DNA from: a virus
Virus record (IMG/VR): IMGVR_UViG_3300002143_000172
Span: 62,001-126,000 of that record
Length of the DNA: 64,000 nucleotides
Direction: 5' to 3' (one strand)
The notes beneath the pieces were generated by a model that saw only the letters and a list, made by a program, of their open reading frames with translations, did not search any database and had not been told where the DNA came from. Below, in pieces: positions 15,300-23,325 of the stretch. Position 1 is the first letter of the stretch. Each line of letters starts with the position of its first letter. A program made the position numbers and the translations under genes.

Positions 15300-16673
15300 A
15301 TGACGAAACTAGTAATATTTGATCTCGACGGTGTGCTAATTGAAAGTCGAGAATTGCATTACCAAAGTCTCAACGATGCCCTGCGTAGCATTGATCCAAA
15401 ATATGTAATAACCAGAGATGAACATCTATCAGTTTACGACGGGCTCAATACAACCAAAAAGCTAAAGATGCTGTCCGAAACTAAAGGACTGCCTGCCGAA
15501 TACCACGATATGGTTTGGCAAAGAAAACAAATGGCAACCTTTGAGCTTATTAAAAAGTTTGGACTAGATGATAATCTAATTAACATATTTTCCAAATTAA
15601 AATCTCTAGGTTATCTAATTGCTGTAGCCAGCAATAGCATTAGAGAAACGGTTAAGTTAAGTTTGTTAAAAATTGGTGTTATGGAATATGTTGATTACTA
15701 TGTCAGCAATCAAGATGTGACACACCCAAAACCATTTCCGGAAATGTATTGGAAGTGCATGAGCACATTAAAGGCCTTGCCAAAAGATACACTGATCGTC
15801 GAAGACAGTCATATTGGCAGGCAAGGTGCGTTGGACAGCGGTGCCATATTACTAGCCGTAGAAGACTCTCATGATGTTACATGGGATAAGATTGATAAGA
15901 GATTACAACAAATGAGTTCTCAAATGACAACAAACAACATCCCTTGGAAAGACAGCAGATTGAATGTATTAGTTCCCATGGCAGGTGCGGGCAGTAGATT
16001 TGCACAACAAGGATACACATTTCCAAAACCGTTAATTGAAGTTAATGGAAAGCCGATGATCCAAGCTGTTGTAGAGAATCTGAACATTGACGCACACTAT
16101 ATTTTCATTGTTCAGCAAGAGCATTATGAAAAGTATAATCTCAAGTACTTGCTAAACCTAATTGCTCCAGGTTGCGACATTGTTCAGATTAATGGAATCA
16201 CGGAAGGCGCGGCCTGTTCAACATTGCTGGCCAAAGAATACATTGATAGTGATGCTCCGTTAGTCATGGCTAACAGCGATCAATATGTTGAATGGAACAG
16301 CAACGAATGTATGTATGCCTTTACCGCAGATGCTATCGATGGCGGAATTATTACTTTCGAAGCGAGTCATCCAAAATGGAGTTATGCTAAACTAGGCACC
16401 GATGGGTTTGTTAGCGAAGTAGCCGAAAAGAAAGTTATCAGTAACGAAGCCACCGTAGGAATCTACTATTGGAAGAAAGGCAGTGACTATGTTAAGTATG
16501 CAGAACAAATGATTGAAAAGAATATCCGTGTTAATAACGAATTTTATGTTTGCCCTGTGTTCAATGAAGCAATTGAAGATGGCAAAAAGATTAAGGTCAA
16601 GCGTGTTGAAAAAATGTGGGGTATTGGTACGCCCGAAGATTTAGAACATTTCTTAAAATATCACGAACAGTGA
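15300..16673 (+). CDS. Fused HAD phosphatase and sugar nucleotidyltransferase
   Basis: The 457-residue protein has two domains. Residues 1-205 are a HAD phosphatase of the beta-phosphoglucomutase type (VIFDLDGVLIES; VASNS; HPKPFPEMY; IVEDSHIG). Residues 218-457 are a GT-A nucleotidyltransferase (VPMAGAGSRFAQQGYTFPKPLI; NSDQYVEW; KMWGIGTPEDL). The pair could dephosphorylate and activate a sugar, as in capsule or glycan pathways. Gene fusion puts both steps in one chain; substrate unknown. It is one of few plus-strand genes. Confidence 0.88.
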   Translation: MTKLVIFDLDGVLIESRELHYQSLNDALRSIDPKYVITRDEHLSVYDGLNTTKKLKMLSETKGLPAEYHDMVWQRKQMATFELIKKFGLDDNLINIFSKLKSLGYLIAVASNSIRETVKLSLLKIGVMEYVDYYVSNQDVTHPKPFPEMYWKCMSTLKALPKDTLIVEDSHIGRQGALDSGAILLAVEDSHDVTWDKIDKRLQQMSSQMTTNNIPWKDSRLNVLVPMAGAGSRFAQQGYTFPKPLIEVNGKPMIQAVVENLNIDAHYIFIVQQEHYEKYNLKYLLNLIAPGCDIVQINGITEGAACSTLLAKEYIDSDAPLVMANSDQYVEWNSNECMYAFTADAIDGGIITFEASHPKWSYAKLGTDGFVSEVAEKKVISNEATVGIYYWKKGSDYVKYAEQMIEKNIRVNNEFYVCPVFNEAIEDGKKIKVKRVEKMWGIGTPEDLEHFLKYHEQ

Positions 16674-17378
16674 TCAATTGCGGATTTTTAGTAAACGCAA
16701 CAATTCAAAAATTTTAATCCACATCCACCCTATATCAAATTCAAACCAGCGGCGACTAAGACGAGGATTGCCGGGTTCAAGATGATGATTATTGTGCAGA
16801 CATTCACCGCCAATAAGAATGCCCCAAGGACTAATGTTCCTACTTTGATCTTTAGTTTCACCATTACGATACCCCCACCAGTGACCTAGCCCGTTGATAA
16901 CGCCAGCGGCCCAGAATGGAATCCATATCATTTGAATACTCCACACTAGCAGTCCCCATGGGCCAAAAAGAACAAGGTCTATGACCAGCATTAAAGCTAT
17001 GCCCAGGCGACTGTGTGGAGTATATATTTTTTGTTCAATCCAATCATCGGGTGTACCTACACCATACTGTTGAATCATTTTAGAATCTTTACTTGCAGAG
17101 TGGTACAGGACTGCACCCTTAGATAACACACGCCAAATTCCATATACATGGGGGCTATGTGGATCACCTTCAACATCACTAAACCTATGATGCTTGCGAT
17201 GTATAGCAACCCATTGTTTAGTAACCATGCCCGTTGTCATCCAGAGCCAAAACCGCATCAAGTGGCTTAACACGGGATGGAATTCTAATCCCTTGTGTGC
17301 CTGGCCTCTGTGAAGGAATACCGTGACACAAATTATTGTAATGTGAGTAACTATTAAAGTATATAGGAATAGATTCAT
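16674..17378 (-). CDS. Fatty-acid desaturase (membrane di-iron)
   Basis: The 234-residue protein has the three His boxes: HRGQAH, HRKHH and HNNHH, plus at least three hydrophobic segments. It matches the acyl-CoA/acyl-lipid delta-9-type family but is short (usual 270-320). It would place double bonds in membrane acyl chains. A second desaturase is at 28095-28850. It is convergent with, and adjacent to, the HAD fusion. Confidence 0.88.
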   Translation of the reverse strand: MNLFLYTLIVTHITIICVTVFLHRGQAHKGLEFHPVLSHLMRFWLWMTTGMVTKQWVAIHRKHHRFSDVEGDPHSPHVYGIWRVLSKGAVLYHSASKDSKMIQQYGVGTPDDWIEQKIYTPHSRLGIALMLVIDLVLFGPWGLLVWSIQMIWIPFWAAGVINGLGHWWGYRNGETKDQSRNISPWGILIGGECLHNNHHLEPGNPRLSRRWFEFDIGWMWIKIFELLRLLKIRN

Positions 17379-17409
17379 ACTATTACTTATAACTCTAGAT
17401 AAGGCGATA

Positions 17410-17982
17410 TTATGCCCATATTACTTCGCAACCATTAACTACTTCTGTTTTAGTAATTGCTAGTTTTTCTTTTAAGAGATCTTCCGGAATGCTGATAATA
17501 TCTCGATTCATTTTTTTCTCATCTAGCCTACCTGCCTCAAGCCACTTATGTCGTTCATTGAGCAAATGCTCCAAAATGACTTTAACATTATCGGGTTGAC
17601 TAACATCATACATCCGGATCAATTCTAGATTAGCTTTATTTCGAGTAGATAAAATATACCTCGGATACTCGAGATTGCCCATGGCATGGAATTGGAAAAC
17701 GGCATCTGGGTAAAGTCCTGACCGCTTTTTCTTTTCAACCCGACTACACTTTTGCTCGATAATAACTTCGTTGGATTTAGCGTCCTCACCATTCCTGGAA
17801 AAGTTAATATTGTAATCTGCATCGTATTTCGACACAACTTCGTGAATACAAAGCGAACTTAAAGTATCGTTGTCTAGCACATCAATTTTATGCTTTTTAT
17901 ATGCTTCTTCTCGTAGTTCAAAGATCTTTTTTCGAACTTCGTTAAGATCTGCAATAACGGATTTATCCAAGTAATTTGCCAT
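17410..17982 (-). CDS. Possible PD-(D/E)XK endonuclease
   Basis: The 190-residue protein contains YDADYNINFSRNGEDAKSNEVIIEQKCSR; the D...E-x-K spacing resembles a PD-(D/E)XK core (EVIIEQK as the second half). The C-terminal part is helical (ILEHLLNERHKWLEAG). It starts ATG 17982 just after a strong promoter. Restriction-like or repair nuclease are both possible. Confidence 0.45.
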   Translation of the reverse strand: MANYLDKSVIADLNEVRKKIFELREEAYKKHKIDVLDNDTLSSLCIHEVVSKYDADYNINFSRNGEDAKSNEVIIEQKCSRVEKKKRSGLYPDAVFQFHAMGNLEYPRYILSTRNKANLELIRMYDVSQPDNVKVILEHLLNERHKWLEAGRLDEKKMNRDIISIPEDLLKEKLAITKTEVVNGCEVIWA

Positions 17983-18004
17983 AGTTTTTTACCTTTCTGC
18001 TAAT

Positions 18005-18033
18005 ATTGTAACAGACCAATGACTTATTGTCAA
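18005..18033 (-). promoter_or_regulatory. Sigma-70 promoter
   Basis: TTGACA (18028-18033), a 17-bp spacer and TACAAT (18005-18010) on the minus strand, just before the gene at 17982. Confidence 0.8.
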
Positions 18034-18034
18034 G

Positions 18035-18448
18035 TTATTTGGTTTGTTCACCTAAAATCTTATATCCCTTGCCCGTAGGATGTATTCTGTCTGGACTCAT
18101 ATGTGCTTCTGGTCTATTAAGTATCGTATCGCCATATTCTTTGGCAATGCGTTCGATTGCATCTTGGGGGATTGGCTTTCGGTCCTTACCGGGACTGATC
18201 CAAAATACTCGTTGACCTTTTATTGCGGCCCGCATCTTACGCAACTCTTGCTCAGTTTTTACACCCTTGTGATCGTTAGCGCCTAAACTAATAATTACAG
18301 TTTTAGAAGGTTCTGCAGATGCCTTGTCCAAATAATCTTTATTCCATTGCCAACTGTTCCAGCCGCCGTGAGCATAGGCTACGCATTCTGGTCTAGCCAT
18401 ATGTGTACCGACTGCAATACTATCACCGATAATGAGACATTCTACCAT
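18035..18448 (-). CDS. SGNH/GDSL hydrolase
   Basis: The 137-residue protein shows all SGNH blocks: IIGDSIAVG (Ser), HGGWNS (Gly), ISLGANDHKG (Asn) and SPDRIHPTGKGY (Asp/His). It lacks a signal peptide. At 137 residues it is a minimal form. It may remove acyl or acetyl groups from a glycan or small molecule. Confidence 0.88.
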   Translation of the reverse strand: MVECLIIGDSIAVGTHMARPECVAYAHGGWNSWQWNKDYLDKASAEPSKTVIISLGANDHKGVKTEQELRKMRAAIKGQRVFWISPGKDRKPIPQDAIERIAKEYGDTILNRPEAHMSPDRIHPTGKGYKILGEQTK

Positions 18449-18471
18449 ACTAGTTCCCTGTTATTAAAAAC

Positions 18472-18496
18472 AAAAAGGACCATTACGGTCCTTTTT
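18472..18496 (-). terminator. Rho-independent terminator after the TorF-like gene
   Basis: A 10-bp stem AAAAAGGACC/GGTCCTTTTT with a 5-nt loop; it can work in both directions. Confidence 0.85.
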
Positions 18497-18525
18497 GATT
18501 TACTCTGTCTAATCTTTAAAATTGA

Positions 18526-19239
18526 TTAGAATGCTTTTGATACTGATACAACAACTGCGTCTTTGTACAACTTCTGACCAGCAATAGTATTAGCTGTTTT
18601 AGCAGATGCACTTAGTCCATTGTTGGTGTAGTAATGAGCACCAACACCGTAACCTGCTAGGTTATATGTTGCACCAACTTTGATATCATCGTAGCCAAGT
18701 GCTGAATGATTCTCAACAATGGTACGACCGTAGTGTGCGTTAGCAGTCAAGTTCTTAGTGATTGGATAAGCTAAGTCAGCTTGAAGGTATTGTGAACCTT
18801 TACTGTTAACTGCGCCAAAGTAGTCGCTCAATGAACGGCTATACTTAACACTAACTGGACCTGTGGCAACACCTACGAATACTTCGTTTGTATTGGCGTT
18901 GGATGAGAACTTATTGCCAGCTTGTGAATAAAAATAGTTATAGGTACCAACATCAACTGTTACACCTTTCATTACTTCTTTCTTGTAGCCAGCATATAGA
19001 TCACTTTCTAGGCCAGTGCTGTCTGTGTACATATTGCTACTGACATTGCTGTTCCAGTTACCGACATAAAAACCACTCTTGTCAGCATAATCGATGCCGC
19101 CTTGTAGAGCTACCGATTTCTGTGTTTGACTGATACCACGGAAACGGTAATCACTTGTTGCACCTAGATTACCTGATACTTGTGCTTGGGCGGCAGTTAC
19201 ACCTGCTACCAACAATACTGCTAATAATAACTTCTTCAT
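18526..19239 (-). CDS. TorF-family outer-membrane protein (Gcw_chp)
   Basis: The 237-residue protein has a cleavable signal peptide (KKLLLAVLLVAGVTAAQA) and begins the mature part with VSGNLGATSDYRFRGISQT, the hallmark of this family in proteobacteria. Alternating beta strands fill the rest and it ends in Phe (VSVSKAF), the outer-membrane barrel signal. It would change the surface of the infected cell. It has its own promoter and terminator, which suggests a transferred bacterial gene expressed early. Confidence 0.88.
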   Translation of the reverse strand: MKKLLLAVLLVAGVTAAQAQVSGNLGATSDYRFRGISQTQKSVALQGGIDYADKSGFYVGNWNSNVSSNMYTDSTGLESDLYAGYKKEVMKGVTVDVGTYNYFYSQAGNKFSSNANTNEVFVGVATGPVSVKYSRSLSDYFGAVNSKGSQYLQADLAYPITKNLTANAHYGRTIVENHSALGYDDIKVGATYNLAGYGVGAHYYTNNGLSASAKTANTIAGQKLYKDAVVVSVSKAF

Positions 19240-19286
19240 AATTTTACATTCCTTTTTATAGATGACTGCTACGAGTCATTAGTTAC

Positions 19287-19315
19287 ATTTTATTTATTTT
19301 AGGTCTATTTGTCAA
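19287..19315 (-). promoter_or_regulatory. Sigma-70 promoter, TorF-like gene
   Basis: TTGACA (19310-19315), a 17-bp spacer and TAAAAT (19287-19292). The -10 region also holds AATAAATAAAA. Confidence 0.75.
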
Positions 19316-19350
19316 GTAAATTATTGGTATATCTTCGCCAATAATCTATC

Positions 19351-19887
19351 TTATCTAGTAGCTTCGAGGTACTTCATTACATTTTCTGGACTACTTTCGC
19401 CGTAAGGATCATCTGGATGATTATCTTCACGACCAGGTTCTGTAAATAGCTTGTCACGAACCATGTCAGTTAATACAGCGGCATAGCGATGACTACGCAG
19501 TCCAAATCCAATATTGGATTTACTTACCAACATTCCCATCAATCGAGTGAAGTCGCCATTACCATCGGCTAACATCTTCACTTTTTTAATTCCTAACTGT
19601 CGAGCCCATTCGTTCATTACAAACGCATCGTTAACGCTGATACAATAGATCTCATCGATACCAAATGCTTTGAATTCGTCGTACTTTTCTTCAAAGCCCG
19701 GTAGTTGGTGAGTCGAGCATGTAGGGGTAAAGGCGCCCGGCAGGCTAAAAATGATTACTCGTTTGCCACCAAATAAATCTTTAGTGGTCTTGTGAACAAA
19801 CTCACCACCAATTGGACAACCACCACCTTCGGGCGGTTCATCTCCTTGCCTAAGTGCGAATGTTACTTCTGGTGCAAAATATGGCAT
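19351..19887 (-). CDS. Peroxiredoxin (Prx5/AhpE type)
   Basis: The 178-residue protein has the PGAFTPTCSTHQLPGF active site (peroxidatic Cys, with Thr and the PxxxTxxC form), ISVNDAFVMNEWA and MLADGNGDFT, all of the Prx5 type. It would reduce peroxides with glutaredoxin or thioredoxin; a glutaredoxin is at 33665-33889. Starts after AGGAGA. Confidence 0.93.
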   Translation of the reverse strand: MPYFAPEVTFALRQGDEPPEGGGCPIGGEFVHKTTKDLFGGKRVIIFSLPGAFTPTCSTHQLPGFEEKYDEFKAFGIDEIYCISVNDAFVMNEWARQLGIKKVKMLADGNGDFTRLMGMLVSKSNIGFGLRSHRYAAVLTDMVRDKLFTEPGREDNHPDDPYGESSPENVMKYLEATR

Positions 19888-19933
19888 AATCTGTGTCTCC
19901 TAAAGTATTAGTTATCACTAGATCGTAGGGGTG

Positions 19934-19963
19934 ATAAAAAAATAGGTCCTCACAGGACCTATT
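19934..19963 (-). terminator. Rho-independent terminator after the radical SAM gene
   Basis: A 10-bp stem AATAGGTCCT/AGGACCTATT (19941-19963) with a 3-nt loop, followed by a T-rich tract on the minus strand. Confidence 0.85.
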
Positions 19964-19988
19964 TTAATAGTAAAGTTTGTATTAGAAC

Positions 19989-21497
19989 TTATAAGTTCAT
20001 GAGTTTATTATAATATTCTTGGTATAGGAGTTCACTTTTTAATTTATACAAGTCCCAGTTTAAATCTTTATGTGGAACATTAAAAATTTCATCATCAGTT
20101 ACACCATACCATAATAAACTTTGCGTAGACCATATATTAACTTTTTTATGCTTTTCGATCATTGCAGTTGCTTCTTTGACAACTTCAGCAGCAGAATATG
20201 TAGTCCAATTATCGTTTTCCCAGATTAGTTGACCAAATTGTCCTACTTCTCCGGTAAACCTAAATCCATACTTTTCTGCATTTTTATCAAATTCAGATTG
20301 TATAGTATATCGACTTTTATCGTTTCCGGGTCCGAACAACCCTAATGGGTTAAATTGTATAGAGTGCATTTTATTATCGAGATACCATTGAGCAGTATCT
20401 ATAATATTTTCTCTAGTATCACCGGTAATTCCTACAATAAAATTAGTATGCATGGGAATTTTTCCTCCCCATATATTGTGATACAATTCTGGTATCCACC
20501 CTTTAGCGGTTGTGCCGCTCCAACCTTTTCCTACTAATTTACTAGCACTAGGATGAAATGTTTCAATTCCGTGATATGCACCAAACAGTCCCGATTCCTG
20601 TAATAAAGGAGCCATATTAGGGAAGCGATGAATTAAGTCGGCTCTCAGATATGCGCTATACTTTATTTTAAACGGTAGACGCTGTACCATATTATAGAAT
20701 TCCTGCATTTTGAACTCGGTGTCATTAAATGTATCATCTAGCATGTAATAATTAGTAGTTCCAAAATTCTCGTAATTATATCGAATTTCATCTTCGATAT
20801 AATTCATTCCCCGGATATAATCAAGTTTCTTTTTACCTAGGTGAGGATATTGACAAAATCTGCAGGCAAATATACATCCTCTACTTACATCAAGCGGTAA
20901 TGGTTCGTTTCGAAGGATAACATCTTGTGCGGTCCACTTAAAATCATCTTCTTCAATATTATACTTAGGATTTCTTGCTCGATCATATAACATTCTATGC
21001 TTACGCTTCTCTGTCCCCCAGTTCGGATATATGAGCTGGCCAAGTGGGGGAGGAGTACTAATTTTCAGATGCTCAAGGTATTCTAAGAATACATCTTCTG
21101 TTGCAGTTGTATAACTCATAATAGTAGCGTCTACTACTCCCCAACCCGCAACACGGTCGCTGGCATATCCGCCTAGCACTATTTTTATAGTAGGATATTC
21201 TTTCTTAATTCGTTTGATAATATTCAAGCAATGTTCCGGTATCTTACCCCATACACCGTTAGACCATTTATAGTTAGACATTGACATGAAAGTCATTGAC
21301 ACTGCTAGTATTTTTGTACATGGAGTAATAAACTTTGTCGTAGCGGCATACAGTTGCTCTTCAGTGAACTTTTCAACAAAGTCAATAACCTGTGCGGCAT
21401 GACCGTTTTTGCGTATCCAGTGGGCTACTTTATATGGTCCGATATATCGAGATACCATATGCCACTTTATCCCACCATTCCAAAAAATTACATCCAT
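19989..21497 (-). CDS. Radical SAM enzyme with B12-binding-like N-terminus
   Basis: The 502-residue protein has a Rossmann-like N-terminal domain of the B12-binding type (KIVLGGYASDRVAG) and then the Fe-S motif SRGCIFACRFCQYPH (C-x3-C-x2-C) near residue 215. GIETFHPSASKLVGKG and THTNFIVGITGD-type strands follow the TIM barrel. Reaction unknown. It needs a 4Fe-4S cluster, which ties with the phage isc genes. It lies between the tmRNA terminator and its own terminator. Confidence 0.9.
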   Translation of the reverse strand: MDVIFWNGGIKWHMVSRYIGPYKVAHWIRKNGHAAQVIDFVEKFTEEQLYAATTKFITPCTKILAVSMTFMSMSNYKWSNGVWGKIPEHCLNIIKRIKKEYPTIKIVLGGYASDRVAGWGVVDATIMSYTTATEDVFLEYLEHLKISTPPPLGQLIYPNWGTEKRKHRMLYDRARNPKYNIEEDDFKWTAQDVILRNEPLPLDVSRGCIFACRFCQYPHLGKKKLDYIRGMNYIEDEIRYNYENFGTTNYYMLDDTFNDTEFKMQEFYNMVQRLPFKIKYSAYLRADLIHRFPNMAPLLQESGLFGAYHGIETFHPSASKLVGKGWSGTTAKGWIPELYHNIWGGKIPMHTNFIVGITGDTRENIIDTAQWYLDNKMHSIQFNPLGLFGPGNDKSRYTIQSEFDKNAEKYGFRFTGEVGQFGQLIWENDNWTTYSAAEVVKEATAMIEKHKKVNIWSTQSLLWYGVTDDEIFNVPHKDLNWDLYKLKSELLYQEYYNKLMNL

Positions 21498-21543
21498 TTA
21501 AAATTTCCTCATTGCAGACTATTTACCGTGTATGTATTACACA

Positions 21544-21570
21544 GAAAAAGAAAGCACCCGAAGGTGCTTT
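21544..21570 (-). terminator. Rho-independent terminator of the tmRNA
   Basis: Stem AAAGCACC/GGTGCTTT (21551-21570) with a 4-nt loop (TTCG on the minus strand), followed on the minus strand by CTTTTTC. Confidence 0.9.
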
Positions 21571-21611
21571 CTTGCTATTTTCGGTTACAAGGTATAACTA
21601 CCTCGTGGAGG

Positions 21612-21653
21612 TTACGCCGCTAGGCGAACTTCTCCAAAAAATGCGTCGTTTGC
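21612..21653 (-). other. tmRNA tag reading frame
   Basis: From a GCA resume codon the frame reads ANDAFFGEVRLAA then TAA. The AND start and LAA end match known tags; LAA is the ClpX degron. A hairpin (ACCTC/GAGGT) follows the stop. Confidence 0.85.
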
Positions 21654-21737
21654 ATTTATGGTTTTTGCTTGATTTACAGTCATCGCCTACTGTGTTGCCT
21701 CTTTCGCTATCTCACCATGTCGAAACCGGTCGGGCCC

Positions 21738-21849
21738 ATTAGGGAATATATTATCTTGGCTCCTGCTGTTAGGCTATCAACACTCAAGTTCCGCCCTCAT
21801 CATAATCTATGATTAGTTTGGGCTTCAGATTGGATCATAATATACTCTC
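21738..21849 (-). other. Intervening segment of the permuted tmRNA
   Basis: The 112 nt between the CCA end and the coding-piece start are flanked by GAGTATATTAT and ATAATATATTC, which pair with one wobble. This would bring the two ends together for processing, as in known two-piece tmRNA precursors. Confidence 0.75.
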
Positions 21850-21917
21850 TGGTGGACCCGAGGGGAATTGAACCCCCGTCCACGATGCCTTCACTACGAA
21901 GGAATTACAACAATTCT

Positions 21918-22121
21918 TTACTGCGGCTGAATATTAGCCGCTTGCAAACCTTTTTGTCCTTGTACTACATCGAACGATACTGTTTGATTCTCTGTTAGAA
22001 CTTTGAAGCCCGAAGTTTGAATTTCACTGTAGTGGGCAAATAAATCTGCACCACCTTTGTCTGGAGTAATAAACCCAAAACCTTTGGTTTCATTAAACCA
22101 TTTTACTTTACCTGTTGCCAT
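21918..22121 (-). CDS. cspA: Cold-shock protein, CspA family
   Basis: The 67-residue protein has both RNA-binding motifs: KGFGFI (RNP1) and DLFAHYS (RNP2), plus the GKVKWFN start. The LFAHYSEIQ form and the ending ANIQPQ look like proteobacterial CspA. It would act as an RNA chaperone or antiterminator. It is driven by a perfect sigma-70 promoter and lies directly upstream of the tmRNA. Confidence 0.95.
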   Translation of the reverse strand: MATGKVKWFNETKGFGFITPDKGGADLFAHYSEIQTSGFKVLTENQTVSFDVVQGQKGLQAANIQPQ

Positions 22122-22147
22122 TTTACTAATTACCTTATTAAAAAACT

Positions 22148-22176
22148 ATTATACTATATTTATTGGATTGTGTCAA
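22148..22176 (-). promoter_or_regulatory. Consensus sigma-70 promoter, cspA-tmRNA
   Basis: TTGACA (22171-22176), a 17-bp spacer and TATAAT (22148-22153) on the minus strand. An AATAAATATAG late-like core lies in the spacer. Confidence 0.88.
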
Positions 22177-23325
22177 TCAGGGAGTGAACACCGGAAAACC
22201 CCTAGTCTGTATTAATCTATACATTACAGTATCTTCTCTGAATTTTAATAGGTTATTTCGTACTTGTTTAATTCTCTGATTCATTAATTCGTGGTACCTG
22301 TTTCGGTACAGTTCCGTCTCAGGTCTCCGATAAATCCAGGCGTGTTTATCGGACCTATCCAATCTTTCTGGTTTCAATACTTGAAATCGATCAGTCCAGT
22401 TATCATATAACTTATATCGTAGTTTTTTCTGTTGTTGCTGATAAAAATTTTGCCAAGCAACGGCATTCTTTTTAATCGCATGACTGAATTTTATTTCGGC
22501 GTATTCTGGATCTTGTTGGAACACTAGAATCGTTTGGTAAGCCATTTCAAGTGCTAATATTGGAAATTCAGGAGACCAATAAAAAAATTCAACCCCAGTA
22601 GGATTGTCGGGATGCGGGCAACCCATAGCAGTACAAGCGTCACTAAATGACACCATGGTGCCTTGTGACTCTGTAAACACAACATTGGGTTTATCTACTC
22701 CGTAAATTCCGCCTACTGTCTTTCCTTCGCTTATTAGTTTCTCTTCCGAAGGAGACCAAGTCCATAACGAAGGTAATTCGATATCGTGCCAATGGTTAAC
22801 TTTTTTAAATAAATCTGGCAAACGATCGACTGCATCTTCTGTTAACCAATTTACTACCTTGATGTTAATTTCCGGATGTGATCGTGCAACTTCATCTAAC
22901 ACAGGTTTAATAGCATAATCCCACTCACTTAGATAATTGTATGCTGTGATATCATCGGTATTAGGTGTATAAATTCCCTTGGCAGGGTCTAACACATCGG
23001 TACACCATTTGACACACAATTCGTCTAGTTTAATCCCGTTGTCTAAAAATGCTCTCAATACATTATAGCTATCTGAACCACCTGAGAAGTATAAAATAAG
23101 ATAGTCATATTTGTCTCTAAGTTGTTGTGCTCGAGTTTTATATAATTGATTAAGGCTATACTTTCCTAGCAATGATCTATCAAAGCTGTCCCAGACATCA
23201 TTAAAGAAATTAAAACTAACCGGAGCATTTATTTCTGTCGCATATACGAGTGCTTCGTATTTGTTATCAAATACACTATCTTGTACTTCCCAAACTCCCT
23301 GAACTGATTTTCTTATATCTTTCAT
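22177..23325 (-). CDS. PP-loop ATP pyrophosphatase, asparagine-synthase-like
   Basis: The 382-residue protein has LILYFSGGSDSYNVLRAFLDNG, the SGGxDS PP-loop, near residue 95. The C-terminal part is rich in aromatic and Arg residues. Family members adenylate a substrate before amide or thio transfer. No glutaminase domain is present. It overlaps the sulfotransferase by 4 nt in the tailoring cassette. A second PP-loop gene is at 26967-27932. Confidence 0.75.
   Translation of the reverse strand: MKDIRKSVQGVWEVQDSVFDNKYEALVYATEINAPVSFNFFNDVWDSFDRSLLGKYSLNQLYKTRAQQLRDKYDYLILYFSGGSDSYNVLRAFLDNGIKLDELCVKWCTDVLDPAKGIYTPNTDDITAYNYLSEWDYAIKPVLDEVARSHPEINIKVVNWLTEDAVDRLPDLFKKVNHWHDIELPSLWTWSPSEEKLISEGKTVGGIYGVDKPNVVFTESQGTMVSFSDACTAMGCPHPDNPTGVEFFYWSPEFPILALEMAYQTILVFQQDPEYAEIKFSHAIKKNAVAWQNFYQQQQKKLRYKLYDNWTDRFQVLKPERLDRSDKHAWIYRRPETELYRNRYHELMNQRIKQVRNNLLKFREDTVMYRLIQTRGFPVFTP

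Larger units (their letters stand above)
21571..21915 (-). ncRNA. ssrA: Circularly permuted (two-piece) tmRNA
   Basis: The acceptor piece comes first: a T-arm (GGGGGTTCAATTCCCCT) and an encoded CCA end at 21850. After 112 nt the coding piece starts at 21737 with GGGCCCGACCGGTTTCGAC. GGGCCCG (21737-21731) pairs with CGGGTCC before A-CCA, giving a 7-bp acceptor stem with one G-U. ATGGTG after the D-loop can pair with CATCGT before the T-arm, as in helix P2. The tag frame and a terminator follow. The far ends of both pieces are approximate. The cspA stop lies a few bases upstream, so the two may share a transcript. Confidence 0.92.

Noticed and set aside
17410-17982. Restriction-modification pair with the methyltransferase at 2989-4233
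   Set aside because: The genes are 13 kb apart with different promoters and the nuclease assignment is weak.
21850-21881. T-arm and CCA as an ordinary tRNA
   Set aside because: No anticodon or D arm lies upstream; the 5' acceptor half is found downstream at 21737, which defines a permuted tmRNA.
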